NCBI RefSeq assembly: GCF_019649055.1
Contig: NW_026570228.1
Location: 372,001-436,000 of the forward strand
Direction: 5' to 3'
From: Paramacrobiotus metropolitanus
Lineage: Eukaryota; Tardigrada; Eutardigrada; Parachela; Macrobiotidae
Length of the DNA: 64,000 nt
This document shows, in pieces, positions 50,201 through 62,139 of this stretch. Positions within the stretch are counted from its first letter, which is position 1, and every line of letters begins with the position of its first letter. The notes beneath the pieces are model-generated. The model was not told the origin of the DNA. It did no database searches and saw nothing but the letters and a program-made list of their open reading frames with translations. Both the position numbers and the translations under genes were made by a program.

Positions 50201-50790
50201 CGGTGTTACCAATGTCCGGGGCAGGACTGTAAATGGTAGATGAGACTGCCACGCTGTCAAAGAATTCCTTGGATCTACGCCAGTGTTATTTATACTTACG
50301 GCAGATGCTTCCACATTTGCAAAAACTGTTTCGGTTAAATCTACAGAGAACAGCGCATCGTTTAATTTTTATCATTATCGTATCGCTACAGGTTATCGGG
50401 TTACACAACAGAGGTACTTGTGTGTGCTGAACACTTCCGATATTGGCAATGGTCTTTTGGGATTTTTCTCGACTTAGCCATACCTATGTACCAAATGATT
50501 CCGTCGTACCGAACCTTTCCATATTTCACATAACTTGTGGGTCGTTAAAACCGGACGGTTGTGTCATACAAGTACAAAACCTCTTTCCGCATAATTAAGT
50601 ATTATGCGTAGCATCTACCGGTGTTACAACAGGAATGTCGGAAACTGAAACAAACAAAAGACGTGAAGTTTTAAAAAAAATTGCAGATTAACTCCAATAA
50701 TCTCAAAATCTCAATCTCAAATCTGAATCTCAATCCCGAAATCTCAATCTCAAATCTGGATTTCAATCTGAATCTCGATTTGCCCAAAAT
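50201..50790. other. Duplicated 5' flank of GR-B genes, plus microsatellite
   Basis: About 50290-50500 is homologous to 55320-55500, each lying upstream of a GR-B copy on the minus strand; the shared open frames (IATGYRVTQQRYL / IATNYRVTRQRHL) are probably a by-product of duplication. Confidence 0.55.
50697..50785. repeat. Imperfect (aatctc/aatctg) microsatellite
   Basis: Short tandem hexamer-like repeats (ctcaaatctgaatctcaat) immediately before the GR-A3 relic. The Asn/Leu/Ile-rich frame here is the translated repeat. Confidence 0.8.
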
Positions 50791-50799
50791 GTCTTGGCG

Positions 50800-51105
50800 C
50801 AGTTCAAAAATGATCAAATTCGTACGCTTGAAGGTATCCCGCAAACGCCATTGGCGAAAACAAAGGCCACCCGGACATTAGACGGGATTGTTCACCGGTA
50901 CTGTTCGTTCTGACGGGGTGATGTGTTGGCCATTGCGCTGATGATCGGTATTGTCATGGGAGGCATGTTAAAGGTCCCGCTGGGTGCTTTTTGCCACCGG
51001 CACTATTGTAGATCTTATGTTCTTGTGGAAATGTGCGTTTGGGATTAATTAATGTTATTTGGGCAGATGATTGCAGCCGCCTCCTTAAATTCCCTGGAGA
51101 GTAAC
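50800..51105 (+). pseudogene. GR-A3: truncated gustatory receptor relic
   Basis: Matches the last third of exon 1 of GR-A1 and GR-A2. The start retains SRKRHWRK (intact genes SRRRHWK), the middle DVLAI-LMIGI-MGG-LKVPLG, and the end MIAAASLNS (intact KMSAAGILNS). At least one in-frame stop (TGA near 50915) and a frameshift after PLGAF separate these pieces. No N-terminal part or downstream exons are seen nearby. Confidence 0.75.
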
Positions 51106-52010
51106 TCAAACATCACTGAGTACTGATGTACAGTAGCTTTTTTGTGCACACTCTTCCCTAAAACGTGACTTCAACAATTTAAGGCGATAGCACATGCGAT
51201 ACTGCGGGATGAAAAGTAATAGATGCTTCGCGAACAAACGCTTCGCTGTTCGAACTCAAATCTCAATTTACACGCATTGAATGTGTTATTGCCGGACACT
51301 GTTTACTGATTTTTAGCAACAAATTTGAAACCGCAGACCGACTGGCCGATTCCTGCTTTTTCACTCTCATAATAATGTTATTGTAATATACGTCTCGTAA
51401 AGTACCCTACGAAGTGCACCGAAAAGAAATGTACCAGTTAACGGGAGAAGGGACACATAACAATGCCACGCACTATTTGCAAACTTAAACGTTGAAACAT
51501 AAAACCAATAGGAGCGACTCTCGCCGGCTCTGATAAACAGCTTCTCCGGCCTTCGACAAAACATTAACTGCCGCATAGCGCCAACTGTGCCAACAGTTTC
51601 GCAAGCAGTGAGAACGTTGTGAATGATCTGTTGCACATGATCAGTAAAAGCGCCACAAGCACTATCATTCAGCGCTTTTCCAAACCATTAGCAGCTTTGG
51701 TTGCTGCCACGACTATTGAAAACATAATCGGAGCCATACCGGAAGCACCGCATTGCGCAATATTCAAAAGTTAAAATGTTGATTACTTTACACTTTTCAG
51801 ATTATAATTAAGCATTTTATATCTGACTACTGACATATGCAGAGAAATACACTCTGTTAGTTGTCCTGAAGCCAAATGACTCAAATACAGTACATTAGCA
51901 AGGCTTCTGCTACGATTCTGCCGGATACGGCATTAAAACAGTTCCGGTTCCGGCAGCACGGTCGACGATCGGACGTTCGTTTGCGATTTCTCTGTTATTA
52001 AACTTATAAT
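51106..52010. other. Intergenic
   Basis: Holds the inverted copy of the 48.1-kb repeat at 51480-51600. No supported gene; the minus frame at 51367-51636 spans that repeat. Confidence 0.4.
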
Positions 52011-52018
52011 TATATAAG
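52011..52018 (+). promoter_or_regulatory. TATA box of the protease homologue
   Basis: TATATAAG lies 76 bp before the ATG at 52087, consistent with a short 5'UTR starting near 52040. Confidence 0.6.
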
Positions 52019-52086
52019 CAGGAAAGCGTTCTTCCAGGTTTCAGTACCACTGCTTCTCGTTCGACAAGAAAAGCTAATCAGCTATC

Positions 52087-53680
52087 ATGCATTACGTGCT
52101 GTTCATTCTCTGCCTGCTTAACTTCGCGCACGACTCACATAGCAGGTTCCGTCAAAAAATCCCGCGCGAACAATGGGATGCACTTCTTAATCAATTCACA
52201 TTCGGCACGGAATCCGGCGTTAGCGTGAACCGGCTGCATAATGGTCTCCGTTTCATCCCGGAGAAGACAACGCAGCGGGCCACCATCCCCAAAGCTTGTG
52301 GCATTCCAGGCGGAACCCATTCCGACCCCTTTGAACTATCCTCTCAATTCACCCGACCAGGCCGTGACGCCGCAGCTGACCGGGAGCGCCGCAGTATCGG
52401 GGGGACGGAGACTAGCGCCTCGGTGGTGTGCTGGCAAGCCTTTGTCGTTATCGATCAAGGTAACGGGACGGAGGTCATGTGTGGCGGAGTCATCATCGGA
52501 TCGCGCACAATCCTTACTACTGGCACATGCTTATTTAATTATCTCCGCAATTCCGCCTTCAACGCGTCGGCGTACACGGTCATCGTGGGAGCAGTGGACA
52601 GTAACGCACCAACGTCGAATCGCCAAGACCCTACCGGATGTGCACAGACTTATACCGTGGAAAGTGTTCTGTTGCACCCTGGTTATGTCTTCGCGACGGA
52701 TGATAACGATATCGGTAAGCACAATATTGATCTAACGTTCAGTTTAGGAGAATAGGTACTCCCTTTCCGCCATAATCCACGCCTGTATGAGAGGCAGGGC
52801 GACACATGGGGCGTTAAAACCCCTCATTAGCAGAGTGAAGACCGAATTAAGCTGTTCTGGCCAGTGAATGGTGACCAGGGCATATACAGCTACGTAAAAA
52901 TGCTTTAACGTCCAATATTTTACCATTAAAACCGTAGTGTCAGCTGTTATAGCGGCTCGACGTAAGGGAGTTTCTGAAAGCTTTCGGAATGCCATGTATT
53001 GCATATTGTGATATGCCTACTTTACTTGAAGGTATACTGACGTTATCGAGCGCCATTGACCTTGCCAACAAACCCTGTGCATGCTCAATATGTCTGACAA
53101 ACCGAGTGCCGGCCTTCAACGAGACATGTGTCATGAGTGGCTATGGAGTCGAAAACAACGGAAACTGTAAGCCTTTGTTATATTAGTAATTTTTGTGTCA
53201 GTATGTAGTATTATGTACAATCGAGTGCACAGTTCGCTGCATTCGTCACTTGCTTGCAGCATACCCTAAAGCGTTTACACTAAAGTGGATTAGACAAAAA
53301 ATCATCCCACAGTCGAACAGCTGCGTCAGGTTCTGCTTGGAAAACACCTGCACCAATATCAGCAATTTCCTGTAAGATTGTAGCGGCAATATGTTGCAGA
53401 CTGTCGCTGCCTTTTCGGTAAGCACTGGTGTCGCTTTTGCAGTTGCAGTCAAGGCGCGTTAGGCCAGGATGAATGCTGGGGGGACAATGGCGGGCCACTG
53501 GCGTGTTACGATCCCACTCGCAACAACTACTACTTAGCTGGCCTCATAGCCTTCGGCACAGAGACCTGCGGAAAAAATTTAAACGTTGGTGGACAGAGCG
53601 TGAAAATAGAACAGTATTTGTCGTGGATAATAGACAATGCGCTGCCGGGTGATGTGCAAGTGGAGGACGTCGTCGGGTAA
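52087..53680 (+). CDS. Secreted trypsin-like serine protease homologue, catalytically dead
   Basis: Four exons: 52087-52714, 53032-53166, 53260-53371, 53443-53680; all phases agree; 370 residues. Signal peptide YVLFILCLLNFAHDSHS; a pro-region of about 90 residues; activation-like site RRSIGGTETS (usual R/IVGG). S1 landmarks are present in order: MCGGVIIGSRTILTTGTC where the usual text is LTAAHC, so His57 is Thr; DDNDIGILTLSSAI with Asp102 kept; CVMSGYG; and QDECWGDNGGPLACYD where GDSGGP should be, so Ser195 is Asn. With two of three catalytic residues gone it cannot be a serine protease. Such homologues act in invertebrates as cofactors or regulators of protease cascades, or as binding proteins. 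The open frames and clean splice sites argue for a maintained gene. It sits alone inside the receptor cluster. Confidence 0.88.
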
Positions 53681-54858
53681 CACCGTCGACTATTTCGCCA
53701 GTCGGAACAACAACAAATTATTACTACCTCTACATTAATATGGGCTGACCAAAGAGAAAACAAAATGCTGCTTATGTATACGCATTAAACGTGAGCATCA
53801 GACGTGAGCATTAAACGTGAGCCATACGATAGTGGATTCCAGTATTTTCATTGGCAAAGCCTGCCGTCGCTACTTTTCAAATATAACCGCGCGCTGGGGG
53901 GGAAGGGGGTTACTAATACAGACCGGTGGTCGGAACGTGAAAGTGTAATCTGTAAGCGGTCGGAACGCGAGTAAAAGCGAAGTACCTGTAAATGAACTGC
54001 CGTAAGCAACTTATTGGTTACTTGATTAAGTATTTCTGTTCTGAAATGTCAAAAAGTTGCTCATACTGTATCTGTCAAAGCCGAAGACAAAATGAATGAA
54101 AACAAAATCAGTCAATGTAAATGGCGTCAAGCGTAGAATACAATTGTACATTCAGGCTGCCTGAGGTTTGAATGCATTTAAATTATCTCTGACAGGACAG
54201 ATTCAGAATAAAAAGTGGTCATATAAAGTCACTATCAGACACATTTTCAATGGAACGAAAAAGACATCATTTATGTTCAAGAAAGCCAAACCAGTGGCCT
54301 GGAAAGCCGCCAGTTTTTACAGCGTAACTTTTTTTACGTCGTTTTTTCTGTTATAGGTATCTGTAATATCTCTATTTGATCTGAAGTACTAAATGCAAAC
54401 CAATGGTTTGTGTTTTTTGTTGGAGCTTAATTTACGAGTACAAAATGGTTTGAAACCCCTTTACGCTTGTGCAATAAAACACCGAAAATTTCTAAAAACA
54501 CCTGCAACGTAATGCAAACTCTGAAAACACGTTTACGGCACAGCGCAGAGACTAATCGAACTGGACCAGCCTGCGGTGTGCCCTACCGGTGTCCATACGT
54601 TTCGATCCGCGTTTGCTAACAATGTTTAATGACATTCCGAGTCAGGCATTCAGTTTTAACCTGAACCTTCCCAAAAGCATCACACGGGGCGAATGACCAG
54701 TAGACGGAATACCCAGTACAGTAGTGTTTCGAAAGAAAGGCAAATTGCCAAAAGCGGCCCAGGCCGGGTCCTCCCGGGTGTTTCTACATAAAGCTCAAGC
54801 ATTTCCGTTTCAGTCCACAATAATACCTTTCTCTGCTATCTACATATGGCAGCTGGAC
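53681..54858. other. Intergenic
   Basis: 3' flank of the protease homologue; no supported gene. A run of nine G occurs near 53897. Confidence 0.45.
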
Positions 54859-55176
54859 CTAGACTGGGATCACTCTCTGACCAGCTCCAAACCACGCTGT
54901 ATGCGGTATAACCAAGAAGTCTAAAACTCCTGTGATGCATATTATCATCTTTATGAAGGTACTAAATCTGTAAGTTTGCCAGTAATCATAGATGCTATAG
55001 ATCTGTACAGCTATTACGACGGCCGCCTGAACGGCTGCAAAGGCGGTGGCTGTTCTGCGGAGAAACGAACAAACGGTGTTCTGAGCCGGAAAGTCAGCCA
55101 ATCCAAATGCCCACACTACGATTATCCAACCTCGGTGCAGTTTATGAAAATTTCCCGGTGCTTAGTGCTTTTGTGA
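54859..55176 (-). pseudogene. GR-B4: N-terminal gustatory-receptor-like fragment
   Basis: Matches the first quarter of GR-B3 and GR-B1: PGNFHKLHRGWIIVVWAFG, then RRTATAFAAVQAAVVIAV, ending PHTAWFGAGQRVIPV where similarity stops. An in-frame stop precedes the start and no ATG is in the expected place. The rest of the gene is absent. Its upstream flank (55190-55600) matches that of GR-B3. Confidence 0.75.
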
Positions 55177-55189
55177 AGACGGCATGGTT

Positions 55190-56210
55190 ATCAACTTATT
55201 CCTAATGCCCAAGACAGTGTAATAAGTGAACCTGCCACTGCTAATTGAAGAAGTCCTTTGGGTCTACCAAACCTTTGGTGTTATGTATGGATACGGAAGA
55301 TGCTTCCAAATGCACACCATATTTCGGTTTGAATCTTCTGCGGAACGTTTACTTATATCATTATGGTATCGCTACGAATTACCGGGTTACGCGGCAGAGA
55401 CACTTGTATGTGCAAAGCACTTTCGATAATAGAAATGGTCTTTTGGGATTTTGGTCGAGAGTTACAGCGCACAGCCGTACCTATGTACAGGTACCTAATG
55501 ATATATTCACAGAGCGTGGTTCGTTTTTATGATTGACGGTTGAATCATACAAGGACAAATCTTACTTCCGCATAATATTTGTTGCACCTCCCGGTGAACA
55601 GCAGAAATATTGACAACCGATACAACTTCCGGCGACGGAACTTGTTCCTGGTTTCCTCGTGACTGGAACAATTTTTGTATGCTTCGCTAAACACATTATT
55701 TCATCTAAACCTATGACAAACGATGGTCACGAGGCCTTTAATTTACTGAACGAGCATGCGGTAGTGCAGATTACAAATGGGTTTTACGATCACCAGTCCA
55801 GTTTGGATTGGTGTAGCGCAGCAACGTTGACTATAGACCGCTCCGCAAGCAACGTCCGGCAACAAAATAAAAAATGCATGATTATTACTTTGTATGATTC
55901 TAATCGACAGATGGTCCTCCCATGAGAATCGATGACTACATTCCGCAGTTTGCAGTTGTTGCAGTAAGCGCCACGCGGAGACTTTGAAGCATAATACCAT
56001 AATTCCCATTAGTGGTTTAAATGAAGACTTTCAGGTTTGGCATATCAAACGTACAGCGCAATATAATACAAGTGCAAGCAACGCTTCAGTGCTGTTCCTT
56101 ATGAAATTCACACTTAAAGCTGCCCAATCTTCTTATTTAAGGTTTCCTATTTCGAAAAGTAAACAGCAGCTGAAGCAAAATTGATATTTTAAGTTGCATC
56201 CTCAGAAGCC
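55190..56210. other. Duplicated flanks between GR-B4 and GR-A1
   Basis: 55320-55500 matches the GR-B3 flank; 55740-56040 matches the segment upstream of GR-A2 (58970-59345), including accgctccgcaag and aattcccattagtggttta. No separate gene. Confidence 0.55.
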
Positions 56211-58470
56211 ATGCAGCCGGTTGTACTAAGCGAAGTGCCCGGCAGTGGTTGGTTCACACGCGACTGGAAACTACTCTCCTCGCTGCTACGTATGCACGGT
56301 TATTTTCCATGGATAAAAACCGGAACAGCTTTGGATTCCAATCGTTGTCCACAAAAAGTCTCCCTGCGCGTGGTGTTCACCGGGTTCCTGATTGTTCTAA
56401 ACAGTATGTTGGGCATAGTTGCCGTCATCGATACACTGCACCAGACTGTGCCCAGGACGGCAGCGCACGACAGGCCGCCACTGCTAATTTCCGCCGCCAT
56501 GATGCTGCTGTTTCACGGCGTTGGAATATTGTTAGTGCTGTTGTTCCCATTTTGCACGCGCTCGCTAAACAACGCGGTGGAGGAGCTTGAAGAGGTCTTA
56601 AAATCCTATGACATACCGTCAAAATCGCGAAGGCGTATCTACGTGTTTCTGACTGGTGAACTGACCTTTGTTATCAGCATGTCAACTTGTTTATGGCTTC
56701 TTCACTTCCAGCAGTTAGACGCATTGGAAACTGCCTCGGTGTCCTTTCTACCGTACACATTTTCCGCTCGTTCATTCGTGATAGTTTTTCAGTTTCTGCC
56801 GTTTTGCTCTAGCTGCTTTAGCCCTTTGGCTTTTACTACAGTTTTTCAGTACTTCGCTGCTTGTTTATCATTGGCTTTCCTAGAAAACAACCGTCAAACC
56901 GCTTACCTTGTCAATAATACCGGCAAAGACCAGTCGGAATTATTGGATGTTTTGGAGACATCGCGTAGGCGGCACTGGAAACTCTCGAAAGTCACGAAAG
57001 CCATGGATGATAATTTTTCAACCGTACTGTTTGTTCAGCTGGTATTCGACGTTCTGGCAATAATATTGATGATCGGCATCACCATGGGTGGCGTGTTGAA
57101 AGTGCCGTTGGGATTGTTCACTACAGCAACTGTGGGAGATTTAATATTCATGAACGGTTTTGCCGCCGGGAATATGGTCCTGCTCGTTTGCAAGATGAGC
57201 GCTGCAGGGATTCTCAATTCCCAAGTAAGACGTGACTACAGAATAGTGCTACTGTATTATTACAAATGTTTTCCGAATAAGTATAACGTAAAATGCTTGA
57301 GGAACTATACTTCTCTTTTTTGAGGCATAACAATTTACTTTTTGGCTCCGTACAACATTCCAGCTTTAATAGTTTTGTATTACTGTCGCATTAATATTGA
57401 ACTGCTGGTTGAAGCTAATCTAATATTACGAGTGATATTTCTGTCACAGAAGTATGTATTTTATATATCAGACCATGGCAGTGCTAAACTATTAAGGCAA
57501 AAAAAGCGACACGCCTACTTCCGGTGCTACGTCATGATAAGGCAAGCCATCCACCAGCGCAATGCTTTACGGCTCGTAGGCTCCACAGGTTGCTATGATC
57601 AGCGCTTTGAGGTTAGTTCAAGTTAAAAACGAGTGACCTACAGCTTAAAAGATAGAGAAAAAAATTTTAAGATTTCTGATGCAAAGTTTGTGTGGAGCTT
57701 GGGCAGACAGGAGGTTTCAGAAAGGTTCCGGAGTGTAAGCAGTTTGCTTACAACGGTCGTGCGGTGTGGACCGACCGTTGAACTGACTTTGTATGCTACG
57801 TAACTCGATTTCCTTTACGAAACGTTTTAAAAACCTCAGTTCGCCTTTTTTACTGAAAACTTTGGCACCAGAAAACGTAAAATTTTTTGGGCTTTCTTTT
57901 GAGCTATACCAGGAAGATTTTATTGCACGATAAAGCGAAATGTGTTTACCATACCACCAATAGAAGTATGTGGCGTATACACAAGCGGCTTGCCTTAGCA
58001 CTGCGCAATCGAATTCGCTTTGCTGTCTTATTATACTGTATAACTGTAGTACTGCCATGATCTGACTCAAGTTCTACAAACTTTTATGCTGCAACAGGCT
58101 CATGGACTTGCTGCGATTTACTACGAAATAGCGGAGACGGCCGGGAACTGGAGAATCAAAATCGAAACCTTGACAATGCCGACCGTGCAGCGTTTACGAG
58201 ATTATCCGGTTGGCTTTACCGCCTGCAAACTTTTCTTATTCGATACTAGCTTTATTGTTACGGTAAGATTTGGATTAAAATAATACTGCTTTAAATATAA
58301 GCGGAGTGCGCTGCTCTGACCATCGGTCTTATTACTTTCCCGCTTGTTAGGTTATCGGAGTCCTACTGACGTATTTGGTTGTTATGTACGAGCTGACCAC
58401 TCGTGATGACCCCAAACCATGCGGGAATACCAGCTCTGGCGTGGATTCCAGTTGGAGCTTACCCATCTGA
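56211..58470 (+). CDS. GR-A1: gustatory receptor (insect-type chemoreceptor)
   Basis: Seven-TM chemoreceptor of the insect GR superfamily: odorant/tastant-gated cation channels with inverted topology in the sensory membrane. Exons 56211-57224, 58098-58262, 58351-58470, all phase 0; 432 residues. The exon 1 product starts TRDWKLLSSLLRMHGYFPW and has five or six hydrophobic segments, with an intracellular loop ETSRRRHWKLSKVTKAMDD before the conserved FVQLVFDVLAIILMIG segment. Exon 2 gives AIYYEIAETAGNWRI and TACKLFLFDTSFIVT; exon 3 gives TYLVVMYEL at the place of the family motif TYhhhhhQF. The C-terminus is extended (CGNTSSGVDSSWSLPI). Intron 1 is 873 bp. Near-identical exon plan to GR-A2. A poly(A) signal AATAAA is at 58629. 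Confidence 0.85.
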
Positions 58471-59540
58471 ATCCCTGGACATCCAAAAGACTAATAACGA
58501 TTTATCTCCAAATTGCATTTTATTACAAGCGATTTCAATAAGGGCTGATCTGCAGCAAAGCCTAAGTGTACTTAACCTTTTGATGTAGCTGCTGGCGTAG
58601 TCACAATTAAATCTTTTTGCACTGGGAAAATAAAGAGGCTGAACGATAAAAAGATACTAGTATATTTCCATGGTTCCGCGAATCGCACCCTTACCAGCTA
58701 TTTATAGTAGAAAATAATTCGCTAGATATTTTTGAATCCTTATTCCGTTTGGTCTTAACCCTAGCTTCTGTCATTGTGCTTACTTTTCCCCGGCTAAGAT
58801 TCTGCGATATTTGAAATGGGGCAGATCAGTTTACCCTACCCCTTTGCTTCATTTGGTAGGGGTATACAGTGCACCGACTTGTGAGAATTTCGAGTAAATC
58901 GAATTAGCATCTGGCTTTTTTTAACGCTTATATTTAACCTGATATGTAGCGAGAGCCACTTGACCAGCATTCTGAATGAGCATGTGGTAGTGTAGACTAT
59001 AAATCGGCTTTGAGGTCGCTAGTCCAGTTTGGAGTGGTGTACCAAGCGCAGCGTTTGTAATGGACCGCTCCGCAAGAGCCTTAAATCTGCGAAAGAAAAA
59101 CTGCGCTGCGCTTTCGTTTTTGGCAAAATTTATTCCATCGCCCTCGCCGATTAAGTCCGTCTAGACACATTACCTGGCTACCATCTCGGCAACACACAGA
59201 ATGACTATGACATTGTATGATGCTAATCGGTTTCCACCGTCCTCCCTGAAAATTCGATGATTATATTCCGCAGTTCACAGTAAATACAATAAGTGCTGAG
59301 TAGGGAATTTAAATCATATAATTCCCATTAGTGGTTTAACTCGACGCTTTTGTACTTTAAATACTAAACGTACAGCAGAATATACCATCAAGCAGAAGCA
59401 ACGCTCCAAGGCTGTTCCTCCTGAAACAGTGAAACTCACGTTTATCCGATTCTACAATCTTTTTATTGAAGATCTTTTCATTTTCGAAGACGAACAATAG
59501 TGGAAGCATAAGCAATAACTGATAATAACGGTAAAAAACC

Positions 59541-61187
59541 ATGCATTCGGAAGTGCTGAGCGAAGAACCCGGCAGTGACTGGTTCACACGTGACTGGAAA
59601 CTGCTCTCCTCGCTGCTACGTCTTAACGGTTATTTCCCATGGATGAAAACCGGAGCCGCTATCGACTCCACCCGTTGTTCACAGAAAGTCTCCATGCGCG
59701 TGGTGTTCAACGGGATCCTGGTTGTTCTGAACAGCATGCTGTGCATAGTGGCCGTCATCGATACACTGCATCAGACGATGCCCAAGACTACAGCGCACGA
59801 TAGGCCGCCGCTGCTAATTTCCGCCGCCATGATGCTGGTATTTCACAGTTTTGGCATTTTGTTAGCGCTCCTCGTCCCTTTTTGCACGCGCTCGCTGAAC
59901 GAGGCCGTGGAGGATCTTGATCAGGCGTTGAAATCATATGACATACCGTTAACGTCACGAAGGCGTCTGCACATTTTTCTAGCCGGCGAACTGATCTTTC
60001 TTATCAGCATCTCAGTTTGCTTATGGGCTATTCATTTCCATCAGTTTGACGCACTGGAAACGGCCGCAGTGTCTTTTATACCGTATACATTTTCCCCCCA
60101 TGCATACGTGACAGTTTTTCAATTCCTGCCGTTTTGCTCATGCTGCTTCGGTATTTCTGCTTTTACGATAAGTTTTCAGTACACTGCTGGTTGTTTGTCA
60201 TTGGCTTTTCAAGAAAACAACCGATTAGCCGCTTCCCTGCTGCACAGTACTTGCAAAGATCAGCTGGAGTTTGTGAATGCTTTGGAGATATCGCGTAAGC
60301 GGCACTGGAGACTGTCGCGGGTCACGAAAGCCATGGATGATACTTTTTCTACCGTACTGTTTGTACAGCTGGTATTCGACGTTACGGTGATTGTGTTGAT
60401 GATCGCCATCACCATGGGTGGCGTATTGAAAGTACCGCTGGGAGTGTTCACTACAACAACTGTGGGAGATTTAATATTCTTGGACGGTTTTGCCGCAGGG
60501 AATATGGTCCTACTCGTGTGCAAGATGAGCTCTGCAGCGTATCTCAACTACCAAGTAAAACTCGACTGTGTTTAAGACTGGAAACGTTTGCCAGAAGCAG
60601 ATTGCTAGTACACTTTAAGAATTACGTCTCTCGTTTTTGTTGCATAAAATAATATTTATTTGCTCGTATAAAGCGCCGCTTTCGTACATTAAGGCTATTA
60701 TACGTTGCACTGCTGACTGCAGTTGCAGTACTAACAGTATTATTTCTTTTACAGAAATTTTGTATACTCGTATATCAAAATATTTAAGTTTTGCAAACAT
60801 TCTTGGTGCCACAGGCTCATGGACTTGGTGCAGTTTACTACGAAATAGCGGAGACAGCCGCCGAGTGGAGGATAAAAATTGAAGGCATCATCACGCTGAC
60901 AGTGCAGCGCTTACGGGATTATCCGGTTGGCTTTACCGCCTGCAAACTGTTCTTGTTCGATACCAACTTTATTATTACGGTAAGATTTGGGTTTTAAAAT
61001 GATACTGTATGCTGTGAGCTTATTGCCCTGAGTCACTGGCCACCGATTCCATATTCCCACTTGTTAGGTTATCGGAGTACTGCTAACGTACTTGGTTGTT
61101 ATGTACGAGCTGACCACTCGTGATGAACTCAAACCATGTGGGAACATCAGCTCTGGTGTGGATTCTAGTTGGAGCATACCCATCTAA
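59541..61187 (+). CDS. GR-A2: gustatory receptor, tandem copy of GR-A1
   Basis: Exons 59541-60554, 60815-60979, 61068-61187, phase 0; 432 residues, the same exon lengths as GR-A1 (1014, 165 and 120 bp). Sequence is highly similar throughout (TRDWKLLSSLLRLNGYFPW; KAMDDTFSTVLFVQLVFDV; TVQRLRDYPVGFTACKLFLF; TYLVVMYEL). Differences concentrate in the predicted loops and TM3-TM4, as expected for ligand-selectivity change. Intron 1 is 260 bp against 873 bp in GR-A1. The start codons of the two genes are 3330 bp apart and their upstream and downstream flanks are also related, so a unit of roughly 3.3 kb was duplicated in tandem. Confidence 0.85.
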
Positions 61188-61860
61188 ATCCCAAGACTTA
61201 CGATGGCATCATCTTAAAGGCTGATAATGATTTTGCTCCGAATTTCCCTACAAGTAATTTCAATAATGGCAGAATTTGCATCAGAGCCTATACTTGTTAG
61301 GCATTTGACGTTGGCGTTGGCGGAGTTACAATTTGGTCTTTTTCAATTGGGAAAATAAGCTAGTTGAACGACAAAAACATATCTTACTGGGCAACAGCCA
61401 ACAAAACTTGTACCAAAAAAGGCAAAATGCGAACTCATACAGATACGTTTTCATTGCTGCTGTATCTGTAGGCATAACACTGGAAAGTTTTCGCTTTTTG
61501 TCTTTTTGTGACGATTGGGTGCGAGCAATAAAACTGTGCACCACGAGATCAAAACGAAGCTTTTCAACGATAAGCGGGACGGCGTTTCACAATAGCAAAA
61601 GTAAAAGCAAAGCTGAAAAAGAAAACTGAAACGTAATGCTATATGTACTGTATCTGTATGCCCGCATATTACAAATAAACAGCTTCTTAAGCGACTATTT
61701 TTTTGCATTCAGGATATTACTTGTCGCCGTGGTCGGTATTAAGTAAATGAACATTTGGCCTTGCCGCCCGTGATTGCTAACCAATACTGTGTTGTCACGC
61801 TCCCACAAGCTTGAAAACGTCTTGAATAATTCTGTAAAATCGTCAGATAGGATACGTCCG
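61188..61860. other. Intergenic, duplicated 3' flank of GR-A2
   Basis: The first 200 bp resemble the GR-A1 3' flank. The poly(A) signal position has AATAAG in place of AATAAA; another AATAAA occurs at about 61674. Two direct copies of cgtcagataggatacg lie at about 61840-61895. Confidence 0.5.
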
Positions 61861-61879
61861 ATAGGATTCTGTATAATCG

Positions 61880-62088
61880 TCAGATAGGATACGCTTTTCG
61901 CATAAGTGTTGCGCTGTCTGGGAGCACCGATCGCTACCCCACACGTGTGCGGTTGCGGTGGGCTGGTCGACGAGTTAGGCCGACACGGACTTCGCTGTAA
62001 GCCGTACATAAGTACGGAATCGGAACGATTAATACATACAATAAAACAAAAAAATCCGGACCGCACCATCAAGTGGATTCCCAAATAG
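61880..62088 (+). mobile_element. Retroelement reverse-transcriptase-region relic
   Basis: A 60-codon frame reads LRCLGAPIATPHVCGCGG and continues with LVDELGRHGLRCK, the CxCG...GxHGLxC zinc-knuckle-like motif found downstream of the reverse transcriptase domain in many animal retroelement polyproteins. The frame ends after about 25 further residues and nothing recognisable flanks it, so only a decayed fragment remains. No terminal repeats or target-site duplication identified. Confidence 0.6.
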
Positions 62089-62139
62089 CAAGGCTGGACT
62101 AAACAACAATTCCCAGTTACCAGATTTGCTTAATCATTT

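Noticed and set aside
53372-53442. Extra micro-exon in the protease homologue (cggcaa to ttttcg)
   Set aside because: Skipping it gives correct phase and the expected C-SQGALGQDECWGDNGGP sequence; including it is not needed.
50283-55532. Paired open frames upstream of GR-B3 and GR-B4 as a small gene family
   Set aside because: Similarity extends over non-coding positions and follows the duplicated GR flanks; no start, signal or domain.
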